A stretch of 64,000 bases of DNA from Hymenobacter sp. Lineage in GTDB: Bacteria; Bacteroidota; Bacteroidia; Cytophagales; Hymenobacteraceae. Each line of letters starts with the position of its first letter. Position 1 is the stretch's first letter. The stretch is from the NCBI GenBank assembly GCA_028288445.1, contig JAQBNT010000156.1, positions 19,890 to 83,889 of the forward strand, read 5' to 3'. Under the pieces are notes generated by a model. That model saw only the letters and a list, made by a program, of their open reading frames with translations. It made no database searches and was not told where the DNA came from. Made by a program: the position numbers and the translations under genes. Shown in pieces: positions 7,991-17,083 of the stretch.

Positions 7991-9490
7991 ATGTACACCA
8001 AAGACTGGGTCGCCAAGTGGGCCCTCTACTCCCCGCACCAAACGGCGCTGAAAGAGCTGGACACCGACCGCGCTTACACCTACGCCGAGCTCAACCAGGC
8101 CGCCAACCACCTCGCCGCCCAGCTCACCCACACGCACCACCTGCAAAAGGGCGACCGCATCATGGTCCTCGCCGAGCATTGCCTGGAGTACGTGGCCCTG
8201 TTTGTGGCCGCCCAGAAAACCGGCCTCATCCTCGTGCCCATCAACTACCGACTGGCCGGCGGCGAAATCGACTATCTGGTGCGCAACTGCGAGCCCGCGC
8301 TGCTCATCTACGAAGAACAGTTTCAGGACAAAGCCCTCGCCCTGCCCGGCCTGGCCGCCGTGCCGCAGGTGTGGCCGCTGCAAACCCTGGCCGACCTCTG
8401 CCAACGCGGCCTGGCCACGCCCCGGCCCGCCTGGGCCGGCCCCGAGCCCGACGAGGACGACCCCGTGTTCATCCTCTACACCTCGGGCACCACGGGCTTC
8501 CCCAAGGGCGCGCTCTACACGCACCGCATGCTGCTCTGGAACAGCCTTAACACCAGCCTGAGTCTGGAAATTACCCCGCAAGACGTTACCATTAATTGCA
8601 TGCCGCCCTTTCACACCGGCGGCTGGAATGTGCTGCTCACGCCGTTTCTGCACCGTGGAGCCACGGTGGGGCTGCTGAAGAAATTCCAGCCCGAGCGCCT
8701 GCTGGCGCTGCTCGACCAGGAGCGGGCCGACATCTTCATGGGCGTGCCTACCATGCTCAAAATGATGATGGAAAGCCCCGTCTTCGCCACCGCCGACCTC
8801 GGCAGCCTGCGCTACTTCATCGTGGGAGGCGAGGCGCTGCCGCTCGAAGTCATCCGGGCCTGGGACCGCAAGGGCATCAAAATCCGCCAAGGCTTCGGCC
8901 TCACGGAGGTAGGCCCCAATCTGTTTTCGCTGCACCAGGACGATGCCGTGCGCAAAATCGGCTCCATCGGGCGGGCCAATTTCTACGTCGAAACTCGCCT
9001 CATTGATGAGCAGGGCCAGGAAGTAGGTCCCAACGAAGTGGGCGAACTCTGCCTGCGCGGCCCCATGACCACGCCCGGCTACTGGCGCGACCCCGAAGCC
9101 ACCGCCAAGGCCCTGCCCGACGGCTGGTTCCGCACCGGCGACCTGCTCCGGCGCGACGAGGAAGGCTATTTCTTCGTGATGGACCGCATCAAAAATATGT
9201 ACATCTCGGGCGGCGAAAACGTGTATCCGGCCGAGATTGAGCGGTTCCTGCTCACCTTCCCCGGCGTGTCGGAAGTGGCGGTTATCGGCGTGCCCGATGC
9301 CCGCTGGGGTGAAGTCGGCAAGGCCTTCATCGTGACCAAAGGGCTGGACATTTCCTGCGAAGCGCTGCAAGCCTATTGCACCGGCAACCTGGCCCGTTTC
9401 AAGGTGCCGAAGTATCTGGAACTGGTGCCCGAACTACCTAAGAACGATACCGGGAAAATCAACAAAAAAGCTCTCCAGGCCACGGTATGA
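7991..9490 (+). CDS. AMP-dependent acyl-CoA synthetase/ligase
   Basis: ANL-superfamily ligase that activates a carboxylic acid to its adenylate and then CoA thioester. The 499-residue protein has the P-loop YTSGTTGFPKGALYTHR, the GFGLTEVGP motif, the YWRDPEATAKALPDGWFRTGD hinge region and the C-terminal PKNDTGKINKKAL with the catalytic lysine. I start at MYTKDWVAKWALY; an in-frame ATG 11 codons upstream at 7958 is possible. It overlaps the following hydrolase gene by 4 bases (ATGA), so translation is coupled. The family position is FadD-like; chain length and substrate are not evident. Confidence 0.9.
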   Translation: MYTKDWVAKWALYSPHQTALKELDTDRAYTYAELNQAANHLAAQLTHTHHLQKGDRIMVLAEHCLEYVALFVAAQKTGLILVPINYRLAGGEIDYLVRNCEPALLIYEEQFQDKALALPGLAAVPQVWPLQTLADLCQRGLATPRPAWAGPEPDEDDPVFILYTSGTTGFPKGALYTHRMLLWNSLNTSLSLEITPQDVTINCMPPFHTGGWNVLLTPFLHRGATVGLLKKFQPERLLALLDQERADIFMGVPTMLKMMMESPVFATADLGSLRYFIVGGEALPLEVIRAWDRKGIKIRQGFGLTEVGPNLFSLHQDDAVRKIGSIGRANFYVETRLIDEQGQEVGPNEVGELCLRGPMTTPGYWRDPEATAKALPDGWFRTGDLLRRDEEGYFFVMDRIKNMYISGGENVYPAEIERFLLTFPGVSEVAVIGVPDARWGEVGKAFIVTKGLDISCEALQAYCTGNLARFKVPKYLELVPELPKNDTGKINKKALQATV

Positions 9491-10446
9491 GCCGCCTGTC
9501 TCGCTTCCTGCCCGCGCTATTCCTCCTTCTCCTCACCGCAAGCATCCCGGCGATGTCTCTTCCGACGCAAACCGAGCCCATCCGCCAGGTTATCGGCTCC
9601 TACGGCTTCCCCGAGCACCGCGTGGCGCTGGCTGATTCGCTGGAAATCGCCTACGTCGATGCCGGCAAGGGCAGCACCACGCTCATTTTTATCCACGGCC
9701 TCAGCAGCTACGTGCGGGCCTGGGAGCGCACCCTACCGGAGCTCAGCCGCGGCAGCCGCTGCCTGGCCCTCGACCTGCCCGGCTACGGCAAATCCTCGAA
9801 GGGCCACTACCCCAGCACCATGAATTTCTACGCCGAGGTCATCCACCTGTTTATCCAGCGCCTACACCTGCGCAACGTGACGCTGGTGGGCCACAGCATG
9901 GGCGGCCAGATTGCGGTGACCCTGGCCCTGAAATACCCCGCCGATGCCCGGAAACTGGTCCTCACCTCGCCGGCCGGCTTCGAAACCTTCACCGCGCCCG
10001 AGCGGGAGCAGCTGCGCGCCTTCTATACGGTGGCGTCCATCCAACACACGCCCGAGGCCCAGGTGCGGGCCAACCACAAGTACAACTTCTACCGTATGCC
10101 CCCGGCCGTGGACCTCTGGATAACCGAGCGCCTGCGCATGATGCAGTGCGACGACTTCGGCCTCTATGCCCTCACCGTGGTCAACAGCATGGCCGGCATG
10201 CTCGACGGCCCCATTTTCGAGCGCCTGCCGCAGGTGCAGCAGCCCACGCTGGTCGTGTTCGGGGCCGAGGATTTCCTGATTCCCAACCGGGCGCTGCACC
10301 CGCAGCTCACCACGGCCCAGGTGGCGGCCGCCGGCGTGGCCCGCCTGCCCCACGCCCAGCAAGTGCTACTGCCCGAAGCCGGCCACTTCGCCCATTACGA
10401 GCAAGCGGCCGAGTTTAATAAGCTGGTGGCGGCGTTTGTGAAATAA
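9487..10446 (+). CDS. Exported alpha/beta hydrolase
   Basis: A 319-residue alpha/beta-hydrolase with an N-terminal hydrophobic signal sequence (FLPALFLLLLTASIPAMS), so it probably acts in the periplasm or is anchored. The oxyanion motif FIHGLSSYVRAW, nucleophile elbow VGHSMGGQ (Ser137), acid in VFGAEDFLIP and histidine in EAGHFAHYE form an intact catalytic triad. It starts inside the stop codon of the ligase gene. Possible roles are esterase, lipase or thioesterase. Its export separates it from the cytoplasmic ligase and argues against a simple sequential enzyme pathway. Confidence 0.88.
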   Translation: MSRLSRFLPALFLLLLTASIPAMSLPTQTEPIRQVIGSYGFPEHRVALADSLEIAYVDAGKGSTTLIFIHGLSSYVRAWERTLPELSRGSRCLALDLPGYGKSSKGHYPSTMNFYAEVIHLFIQRLHLRNVTLVGHSMGGQIAVTLALKYPADARKLVLTSPAGFETFTAPEREQLRAFYTVASIQHTPEAQVRANHKYNFYRMPPAVDLWITERLRMMQCDDFGLYALTVVNSMAGMLDGPIFERLPQVQQPTLVVFGAEDFLIPNRALHPQLTTAQVAAAGVARLPHAQQVLLPEAGHFAHYEQAAEFNKLVAAFVK

Positions 10447-10448
10447 AG

Positions 10449-10482
10449 AACGTCATGCAGAACGCAACGAAGCATCTCGCTT
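10449..10482 (+). repeat. Single arm of the CATGCTGAG repeat family
   Basis: AACGTCATGCAGAACGCAAC followed by GAAGCATCTC resembles the left arm of the CATGCTGAG inverted repeats but has no right arm. It marks the left edge of the AT-rich segment carrying the next gene, and may be a remnant cut by an insertion. Confidence 0.55.
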
Positions 10483-10565
10483 GGATAAGATGCCTTTATT
10501 CCATCAATTGCGAATTGCTGCTTCTACCTTGCAAGAGCAAATGAGATTATAAAGGACAGTAAATA

Positions 10566-11249
10566 ATGGGAGCTTGGAGCGCAGCCATCGATGGCAACGA
10601 TACATTTCTTGACATCTATCAGAACTTCTTTGACCTATACAATCAAGGAGCAACTCCTCAGGATGTTTCGAAGCAGATTGTAAATGACTTTGCCGAGGTA
10701 TTCGATGATTACGATGACAGAAGTAATGCGTTGTTTGCTTTGGCATTAGCTCAGTGGAAAACCAAATCACTCGACCCGAAAATCTTTGAACAAGTCAAGG
10801 AAATTATTGAGAGTGGTAGTGACCTCGACATATGGAAAGGCCCTGACACTAATGACAAGGTTTTAAAGAAGCGAAAGTCCGTTCTTGATAAGTTCTTGAA
10901 TCAAATTTCGGTTGAAAAGGAAAAGCCTAAGCGTAGAGTAAAAACTAAATTTGAGTTTTCGACAGTAGAACTTGTGAGACTTGTTGCCCCTGATGGGAAT
11001 AAGGTGTTTAACGCCAGCGAAGAATTCATAAATGGTGTCTACTCACAAACTGGTTCTATGATTTCCTGGAAATCTGGTGGCGGTTCAGTGTTTTATTTTG
11101 AAGAGCAGGGAAGGACTATAACTGCCCGTTGGGTTGACAGTCAAACACTGGAAATAACCCATGATGAAAATATCATTTTTACGAAGAAAGAAGACAGTTG
11201 CTATTATTGTGGTGACCAAGGAAAGGTGATTTATGTGCCTTCCGCATGA
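10566..11249 (+). CDS. AT-rich DUF4259-like protein, probably acquired
   Basis: A 227-residue cytoplasmic protein with no signal peptide or membrane segment. The start MGAWSAAIDGNDTFLDIY resembles the conserved N-terminus of DUF4259-type proteins, and the first 125 residues are acidic and helical up to a basic stretch KEKPKRRVKTK. A beta-rich C-terminal domain follows, with SCYYCGD near its end. Codon use is strikingly AT-rich against GC-rich neighbours on both sides, which points to recent transfer. Families of this kind are often found beside toxin genes as putative immunity proteins, but no toxin is visible here. Function unknown. Confidence 0.75.
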   Translation: MGAWSAAIDGNDTFLDIYQNFFDLYNQGATPQDVSKQIVNDFAEVFDDYDDRSNALFALALAQWKTKSLDPKIFEQVKEIIESGSDLDIWKGPDTNDKVLKKRKSVLDKFLNQISVEKEKPKRRVKTKFEFSTVELVRLVAPDGNKVFNASEEFINGVYSQTGSMISWKSGGGSVFYFEEQGRTITARWVDSQTLEITHDENIIFTKKEDSCYYCGDQGKVIYVPSA

Positions 11250-11274
11250 CGTCATAAACCACTTCACCCAACCC

Positions 11275-11305
11275 CAAAAAAGCGCGCTGACCCCGCGCTT
11301 TTTTT
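11275..11305 (+). terminator. Intrinsic terminator after the DUF4259-like gene
   Basis: AAAAAGCGCG and its complement around CTGACCC, followed by a run of seven T. It begins 25 bases past the stop codon and closes the AT-rich islet. Confidence 0.85.
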
Positions 11306-11381
11306 ATGCCCTTAACCCACCACCCGCCAACCTCAGAATTTCCGGTAAATTGGACGCCCCTCCCACCCACGCCGCTATTCT

Positions 11382-12809
11382 GTGAAGAAGAAACTAGAGA
11401 AGTTCGCCGAGTTTGCCGCCGATGTGCTGCCCCACGAAGTGGCTTGGCTGCAGCAGGTGCAGCAGTTTCAGGATGCCGACAACCGCGAGATTCTCGAAAC
11501 CCTGGCCTACAACTGCCATCACCCGCGCACGCCGGTGGCCTTCCGGCCCGGCATCGACAAGCGCAAGTATTCCAACCTGATGCAGTGGGTGCAGCAGCGC
11601 CTGGCCAGCATCGACGTGGACAAGCACCTGGTGCACCTCAACGCCCTCGACCAGCAGATTATGACCGATTCCATCGGTCCGGCCGAGGAAAAGGCGCTGC
11701 TCCAGGCCATAGTGCGCTACGACAAGCCGGCCTTCTACTTCGTGAAATTCTACGAGCTCACGCTCAGCTACCAGCAGTTTCTGCTGGTGCGGATGCGCTT
11801 TAAGGAGCACCAGCTGGTGGCCCAGTTCGTGGAGCAGCAGCGGGCGGCGTATGAGCTGAGCAAGGCCACGTTTGCCCAGCTGCACCAGGCCACGCTCGAC
11901 ATCACGAGCCAGTACACCCGCAACGCCACCGAGAGCCGGCAGTGGGAGCCCTGGCTGCTGGCCACGTTCTACGACGACACGCTCGATGGCCTGAACCGCT
12001 ATTTTGCGGTGGTGCGGCTCACGTTTCTGTACTTCAACTACTCGGAGTTCGACAAGCTGAAAGCCGTGTATGAGGCCCTGGATGGCATGCTGCGGCAGGG
12101 CATGTTCTACTCGCGCCGTATCCTGTTCAACTACTACGCCAACAGCGTGTTGCTGCACTCCAAGTTCGACGTGCTGCAACAGGCCGAGGAGTTCGGCTAC
12201 CTCAGCATCAAGCAGAAGAATACTGACCACCTGCACTACCTCAACAACTACAGCGCGATTCTGCTGCGCCAGGGCAAAAGCCACGAGGCGCTGGCCCTGA
12301 TGAAGCAGTCCCTATCATCGTCGCGCCACACCACCAACCTGCGCGACAAAATCGGGTTCATGGCCTTCTACATCAAGTGCCTGAATCTGAACGGCCAGCC
12401 CGCCGACGGCGAAAAGCTGGCCGACAGCTTCCTGCGCGACAACGCCAAGGAGATTCTGGCCCACCGCTGGCACATTTTCTTCGTGGCCTATTTCCAGGCG
12501 CTGGTGCTGCAGGAGAAGTACGACAAACTGCTGCGCACCTGCCACCGGCACCACCTGCTGCAAAAGGAGGCCGACTACCGCACCCGCCCCAACTACGTGC
12601 CCACGCTGGAGTGGTACTACCACATCAGCCGCTACGTGGAGAACGAGATTGACGACGACCAGCTGGTGGCCCTGATTGGCAGCACCGGCCAGCCACATTT
12701 CGGCAATCCGCACAAGCGCCGGCTGCTCGAAGACCAGTTGAATGAGGTGAAATCCTGCATTCCACACTTGTGCGGGCGTATTCGGTCCATGCTGTTGCAG
12801 GCGGGTTAA
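11382..12809 (+). CDS. Helical-repeat protein of unknown function
   Basis: A 475-residue soluble protein rich in Leu, Tyr, Phe and Gln, almost entirely predicted helix by eye. From about residue 210 to 400 it shows spaced aromatic and Ala/Leu patterns like degenerate TPR helices (FNYYANSVLLHSKFD, YLNNYSAILLRQGKSHEAL, AHRWHIFFVAYFQALVLQ). There is no signal peptide and no catalytic motif that I recognise. Such proteins may scaffold others, but no partner is evident. It lies between an AT-rich islet and a TonB receptor, with its own spacer on each side. A start a few codons later is possible. Confidence 0.75.
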   Translation: MKKKLEKFAEFAADVLPHEVAWLQQVQQFQDADNREILETLAYNCHHPRTPVAFRPGIDKRKYSNLMQWVQQRLASIDVDKHLVHLNALDQQIMTDSIGPAEEKALLQAIVRYDKPAFYFVKFYELTLSYQQFLLVRMRFKEHQLVAQFVEQQRAAYELSKATFAQLHQATLDITSQYTRNATESRQWEPWLLATFYDDTLDGLNRYFAVVRLTFLYFNYSEFDKLKAVYEALDGMLRQGMFYSRRILFNYYANSVLLHSKFDVLQQAEEFGYLSIKQKNTDHLHYLNNYSAILLRQGKSHEALALMKQSLSSSRHTTNLRDKIGFMAFYIKCLNLNGQPADGEKLADSFLRDNAKEILAHRWHIFFVAYFQALVLQEKYDKLLRTCHRHHLLQKEADYRTRPNYVPTLEWYYHISRYVENEIDDDQLVALIGSTGQPHFGNPHKRRLLEDQLNEVKSCIPHLCGRIRSMLLQAG

Positions 12810-12816
12810 ACGGTTT

Positions 12817-12842
12817 GAGCAACAATCGTTTGCGGGAGGTTA
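12817..12842 (-). promoter_or_regulatory. Weak putative LacI-type operator, copy G (TonB receptor)
   Basis: CAATCGTTTGCGGGAGGTTA matches the reverse form of the window's operator (CAATCGTTGCCGGGAACGTT) at 14 of 20 bases, including CAATCGTT and CGGGA. It lies about 135 bases before the TonB receptor start. The match is weaker than copies A to D, so it may be chance. Confidence 0.35.
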
Positions 12843-12976
12843 GTGCGGCCGGTGGCGGTTAAGTCCACCGCGCTTATTTGATGCGTAGGAAGGCATTGGG
12901 TGAAGGAGGCCGGTAGATTCGTCCCACTACTGCACTCCGACTCAAAATCCCACCAACTCTTTCAATCCCAACGCAT

Positions 12977-15526
12977 ATGGCCTCTCGACTTTTACTCCTT
13001 TTTCTGCTGATTGTTCAGGCATTGGGGGCTGCGGCCCAGGGCGGCGGCGTGCGCGGCCGCGTCACCGATGCCACCAGCAAAGAAGCCCTGCCGGGCGTGA
13101 GCGTGCTCATCGCCGGCACCACCACGGGCACGTCGAGCGGCAACGCCGGCGAGTTCTCCATCACCGGCCTCAAGCCGGGCACCTACAAAGTGGTGCTGTC
13201 CTCTATCGGCTACGAAGCCATGCCGGCCCGCACCGTCGAAATCGGCTCTGATGTCGTGGATTTGGGCACCATCGGCCTGGCCCAAACCACCGTCATGGCT
13301 GGCGAAGTCGTGGTTTCGGCCTCGCGCCGCCCCGAGAAGCTGACCGAAGCCCCGGCCACCATCGACCTCATCACCGCCAAACAGATTGACGAGCTGCCGT
13401 CCTTCAACGTGGGCGAGCTGCTGGCCCGTCAGAAGGGCGTTGACTACATCCGCACCGGCGTGCTGGGCACGGGCATCAACGTGCGCGGATTCAACAGTGC
13501 CTTCAACCCTAAGAACCTGCAAATGAACGATGCGCGGCTGTCCACGCTCATCGCCACGGGCCTGCCACTGGGGCCATTAACCAGTGTAGTGAAGGAAGAT
13601 ATTGAGCGCATCGAAGTGGTGCTCGGGCCATCGGCCGCGCTCTATGGACCGAATGCCCACAACGGGCTGGTGAACACCATCAGCAAGGACCCGCGCCGCT
13701 CGGCCGGCACCACGGTGGCGCTGGGTTTGGGGAACCAGAGCGTGTTTTCGGGCCGCTTCCGCCATGCGCAGGTTATCAATTCCAAACTGGCGTTCAAGGT
13801 GACGGGCGAGTACACCCGGGGCGTTGACTTTCCCTACGTCGATACAGTGTACTACAACAACACGGCGTTTGCCAGCCCGGCGGTGCCGGCCACGCCCACC
13901 ACGCCGGCCATTCCGGCCAAAACCGGCCAGTTCCACGCCGCACCCGAGATTGATTTGGACCGCACCTTCAAGAGCCTGCACGGTGAGGCGGCGCTCTACT
14001 ACAGCCTCACCGATAAGGCCGATATCATCCTGTCCTACGGCGGCAACCAGTCGAGTTTCCTGGCCCAGACCAATGCCGGCCGCAACCAGATTAAGGACTG
14101 GAGCGTGCAATACCTGCACGCCCGTTATGTGTCGCCGCGCTGGTTTGCGCAGGTTTACAATACCTGGAGCAAGACGGCTGATACCTACGCCATCAACCAG
14201 CGCACCCAGAACTACCTGAGCTTCAAGGATGCCGGTTTCGGTGAAGACGAGGCCCGCAGCCGCTCCTTCACCGAGCAGTGGTTTGGCAAAACGACCACCG
14301 CCGGTGTGGCCTTGCAGCGCGGGGCGGTGTTCAAGGATGCCTCGCGCCGCGTGAACGGCGAAGTGCAGTACAACAACACGTTCGGCATTTTCAACCTCGT
14401 GGTGGGCACGCAGTACCAGCGCGACATGGCCTTCAGCGAACACACGTATTTGTTCGACCGCGATGGTGACATCGTCATCAACCAAATCGGCCTCTACACC
14501 CAAGGCGAACTGACCTTGCCGAGCCATTTCAAGCTCATCGCCGCTGCCCGCGCCGACCAGCACGACCGGTACGGCTTCAACTTCATCCCGAAAGGCGGCG
14601 TGGTGTGGTCCCTCAACGACCAGAACCTGCGCCTCACCTACGGCCAGGGCATCGCCGCCCCCACCATCCTCAACCTCGACGGCTACCTCTTTGGCGGCCT
14701 GCTGCTCGGCAACGGCCAAGGCTTCACCCTGAGCGACGGCACCGTGATTGACAAGCTGAAAGTGGAAACCATCAAAACCGTGGAAATCGGCTACAAAGGC
14801 AAGGTCACGCCCAAGTTTTTCATCGATGCCAACGCTTACTACAACCGCTCACAGAATTTCCTGAGCCCGTCCATCAACATCGCCACCAACGGCCGCAAGG
14901 TGGTGAAGCGCGGCGACACGCCGATGTCGCAGGTGATTCCGGGCACGCCGGAAACCGGCGCGGCCACGGTGCTCACCTACGTGAACTTTGGCCAGGTTGA
15001 CACCTACGGAGCCGATTTCGGTTTCAGCTACTTCCTCTCGTCGTCGCTGAGCCTGGCGCTGAACTACTCCTGGTTTGGCTTCAAGCTCGACCACGACGAC
15101 CTGAAAAACGACGGCAACAAAGACGGCAAAGTGCAGGACGAAATCGACCTGCCCATCAACACGCCCAAGCATAAGGGCAGCCTGGCCTTGAACTACAGCG
15201 GTAAGAAGTTCTTCGGCTCCATTTTCACCCGCTACGTGCAGGCCTACGATTTCTACTCCGGCATCAACGTGGCCGCGGCCGCCAACCCCACGCTCGGCGT
15301 GAAGGAAAACGCCCGCTACGGCCGCACCTGGAACTACGGCCCCCTCGGCGGCTTCACCACCGTGGACCTGAGCGCCGGCTACCGCGTGAATAGCTACCTC
15401 ACCGCCTCGGCCCAGGTCGTGAACCTGTTCGATACCAAGATGCGCGAGTTCGTGGCCTCGCCCTTTATCGGCCGCCTGTATTCGGCTGAGTTGAAGGTGA
15501 TGCTGCCGGCGCTGGGCTCTAAATGA
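12977..15526 (+). CDS. TonB-dependent receptor with CarboxypepD_reg-like domain
   Basis: Outer-membrane active transporter of 849 residues. Signal peptide MASRLLLLFLLIVQALGAAAQ is followed by a carboxypeptidase-regulatory-like beta domain (about 25-110), a plug domain with IDLITAKQIDELPSF and INVRGFNSAFNP, then a 22-strand-type barrel ending in aromatic residues. It is not a SusC: it lacks the SusC-specific signature and has no SusD partner. The barrel resembles receptors for iron complexes or small sugars, and the substrate is not clear. A weak copy of the pectin operator sits upstream, and the LacI-type regulator is convergent with it. Confidence 0.9.
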   Translation: MASRLLLLFLLIVQALGAAAQGGGVRGRVTDATSKEALPGVSVLIAGTTTGTSSGNAGEFSITGLKPGTYKVVLSSIGYEAMPARTVEIGSDVVDLGTIGLAQTTVMAGEVVVSASRRPEKLTEAPATIDLITAKQIDELPSFNVGELLARQKGVDYIRTGVLGTGINVRGFNSAFNPKNLQMNDARLSTLIATGLPLGPLTSVVKEDIERIEVVLGPSAALYGPNAHNGLVNTISKDPRRSAGTTVALGLGNQSVFSGRFRHAQVINSKLAFKVTGEYTRGVDFPYVDTVYYNNTAFASPAVPATPTTPAIPAKTGQFHAAPEIDLDRTFKSLHGEAALYYSLTDKADIILSYGGNQSSFLAQTNAGRNQIKDWSVQYLHARYVSPRWFAQVYNTWSKTADTYAINQRTQNYLSFKDAGFGEDEARSRSFTEQWFGKTTTAGVALQRGAVFKDASRRVNGEVQYNNTFGIFNLVVGTQYQRDMAFSEHTYLFDRDGDIVINQIGLYTQGELTLPSHFKLIAAARADQHDRYGFNFIPKGGVVWSLNDQNLRLTYGQGIAAPTILNLDGYLFGGLLLGNGQGFTLSDGTVIDKLKVETIKTVEIGYKGKVTPKFFIDANAYYNRSQNFLSPSINIATNGRKVVKRGDTPMSQVIPGTPETGAATVLTYVNFGQVDTYGADFGFSYFLSSSLSLALNYSWFGFKLDHDDLKNDGNKDGKVQDEIDLPINTPKHKGSLALNYSGKKFFGSIFTRYVQAYDFYSGINVAAAANPTLGVKENARYGRTWNYGPLGGFTTVDLSAGYRVNSYLTASAQVVNLFDTKMREFVASPFIGRLYSAELKVMLPALGSK

Positions 15527-15548
15527 GTTAAAGCAGGCTTAATTATAA

Positions 15549-15653
15549 AACGTCATGCTGAGCGCAGTCGAAGCATCTCTACCGCAATAGTAAATCCTGT
15601 CGATTGGATTATTACAGCGGTAGAGATGCTTCGACTGCGCTCAGCATGACGTT
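15549..15653. repeat. Inverted repeat, CATGCTGAG family, copy 2 (perfect 37-bp arms)
   Basis: Arms 15549-15585 and 15617-15653 are perfectly complementary over 37 bases (from AACGTCATGCTGAGCGCAG to CTCTACCGC) with a 31-base loop. It separates the convergent TonB receptor and LacI genes and can act as a two-way terminator. It is the cleanest copy in the window. Confidence 0.92.
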
Positions 15654-15675
15654 CTAGGTTCTGGTGGTTTCCTTG

Positions 15676-16707
15676 TTACCCCACCAGCTTGGGCGCTGGG
15701 TTCGACGACTCGCGCACCACGAGCGTGGTAGGCAGTTTCATCACGCTGGGGCCGGTGCTCTTGTGCTTGCGCTCGATGAGCTCGATGAGGCGCTCAGCGG
15801 CGAGCTGGCCGATTTCCTGGGCCGGCTGGGTCACGGTGCTCAGCGGCGGGTTTAGGAGGTGGGCCGACTGGGAATTGGTGAAGCTGAGCAGGGCCACTTC
15901 GCCCGGCACGTCGATGCCGCGCTGGCGCAGGGCGCCCAGGCAGCCCAGGGCCAGCCGGTCGCTGGCCGTGAAGAAGGCATCGGGCGGCGACGACAGGGCC
16001 AGCAGCTCGTCGACGAGGGTGCCGGCCTCGTCGGGGCCGAAGGTGCCGTAGCGCACCAGGTTTTCATCGAAAGGAACGCCGTATTGCTCCAGGGCGGCGC
16101 GGTAGCCGGCCAGCCGCTCCTGCGCAATGCTGAGGTAGAGCGGAATGGTGAGGTGGGCAATGCGCCGCCGGCCGGTTTGCAGCAGGTGCGAGGTGGCGGC
16201 GTAGGCCCCGCCAAAGTTGTCGGCCACCACCTGGGTCACGTCGAGTCCGGCCGCCACGCGGTCGAACAGCACCAGCGGCATGCCCTGGTCGACCAGCGCC
16301 TTGAGGTGTTTCACGTCGGAGGTTTCGCTGGAAAGCGAGAGCAGGAGGCCGTCAACGCGGCGCGACACGGCCTGCTGCACGTTGGCCACCTCGCGCTCGT
16401 AGCTCTCGTGGGTTTGGAAGATGATGACGTGGTAGCCCCGGTTGTAGGCAATGGCCTCGATGCCGTTGATGGCCTGCGAAAAGAAATTATTCGCAATCTG
16501 GGGCACGATGACGGCGATGGCCTTGCTGCTGCTGCCCTTCAGGCTGAGGGCAATGGGGTTGGGCCGGTAGTTGAGGCGCTCGGCATATTCCATCACCAGC
16601 CGCTTGGTTTCGGGGCTGATTTCGTAGCTGTCGCGCAAGGCCCTAGACACGGTCGAAGTCGACAGGTTCAGGGCGTGCGCGATATCCTTGATGGTGACGG
16701 GGTCCAA
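15676..16707 (-). CDS. LacI-family transcriptional regulator, likely pectin/uronate regulator
   Basis: DNA-binding regulator of 343 residues. The N-terminal helix-turn-helix reads TIKDIAHALNLSTSTVSRAL, followed by the hinge helix NPIALSLKGSSS that contacts the minor groove, then a periplasmic-binding-protein-like sensor domain (about 60-330; IAVIVPQIANNFFS, DGLLLSLSS, FTASDRLALGCLGAL). It is the only LacI-type regulator here, and a LacI-like near-palindrome with core TCGTTCCCGGCAACGA lies before several pectin genes, so I infer that it binds there. The ligand is probably a uronate intermediate such as KDG or galacturonate. No copy of the operator is seen upstream of its own start, so autoregulation is not indicated. 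Confidence 0.92.
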   Translation of the reverse strand: MDPVTIKDIAHALNLSTSTVSRALRDSYEISPETKRLVMEYAERLNYRPNPIALSLKGSSSKAIAVIVPQIANNFFSQAINGIEAIAYNRGYHVIIFQTHESYEREVANVQQAVSRRVDGLLLSLSSETSDVKHLKALVDQGMPLVLFDRVAAGLDVTQVVADNFGGAYAATSHLLQTGRRRIAHLTIPLYLSIAQERLAGYRAALEQYGVPFDENLVRYGTFGPDEAGTLVDELLALSSPPDAFFTASDRLALGCLGALRQRGIDVPGEVALLSFTNSQSAHLLNPPLSTVTQPAQEIGQLAAERLIELIERKHKSTGPSVMKLPTTLVVRESSNPAPKLVG

Positions 16708-17034
16708 GCGCGTAGGGTGGTAAGGAAGTACAAGTATCGGCCGGAGCCGCCGGAGCCATTGGCCCCGGGCTAACTACCGGATTATCGGGCCGAATGGTTC
16801 CCCGGTTCGGCCTGGCTTCGGCTCGGCGGGCGGCATCTGGCCGCTGCCGCCGGGGCTGCCGGAGCCTGCGGGGAATCTTCAGCAAGCCAAATCTATTACA
16901 AGAGTACCGATTTTTTGCCCAAGCGGCCGCTAAAACCCCGGCAGTAGCGCGCTGGCGAGTAGCTTGCTGCCCCCAAATGGAGCCCTCGGGTAGGGCGGCG
17001 CTTCATGCCGTCGCCATCTTTGTGCGGTAATCTA

Positions 17035-17070
17035 GCAGCCGGCCCGTGCGTGTGGGCCGGCGGTTTTTCG
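17035..17070 (+). promoter_or_regulatory. Leader hairpin before the MG2/plug gene
   Basis: GCCGGCCC and GGGCCGGC pair around GTGCGTGT, followed by GGTTTTT, giving an intrinsic-terminator shape 14 bases before the ATG at 17084. CATCTTTG just upstream partly matches a Bacteroidota -7 box, so the hairpin would lie in the transcript leader. It could attenuate transcription or simply end upstream reads. The rest of the 376-base spacer shows nothing I can name. Confidence 0.5.
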
Positions 17071-17083
17071 ACTGAATTCAACC

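Noticed and set aside
4383-10446. True OleABCD olefin or beta-lactone pathway
   Set aside because: The SDR is a short FabG type and not the extended OleD type, the hydrolase is exported, and the thiolase-fold protein lacks the OleA His and Asn. Only the protein classes match.
12977-15526. A second SusC
   Set aside because: No SusD partner, and the plug lacks the SusC segment DASATAIYGARGANG seen in the 31265 gene; it is a general TonB receptor.
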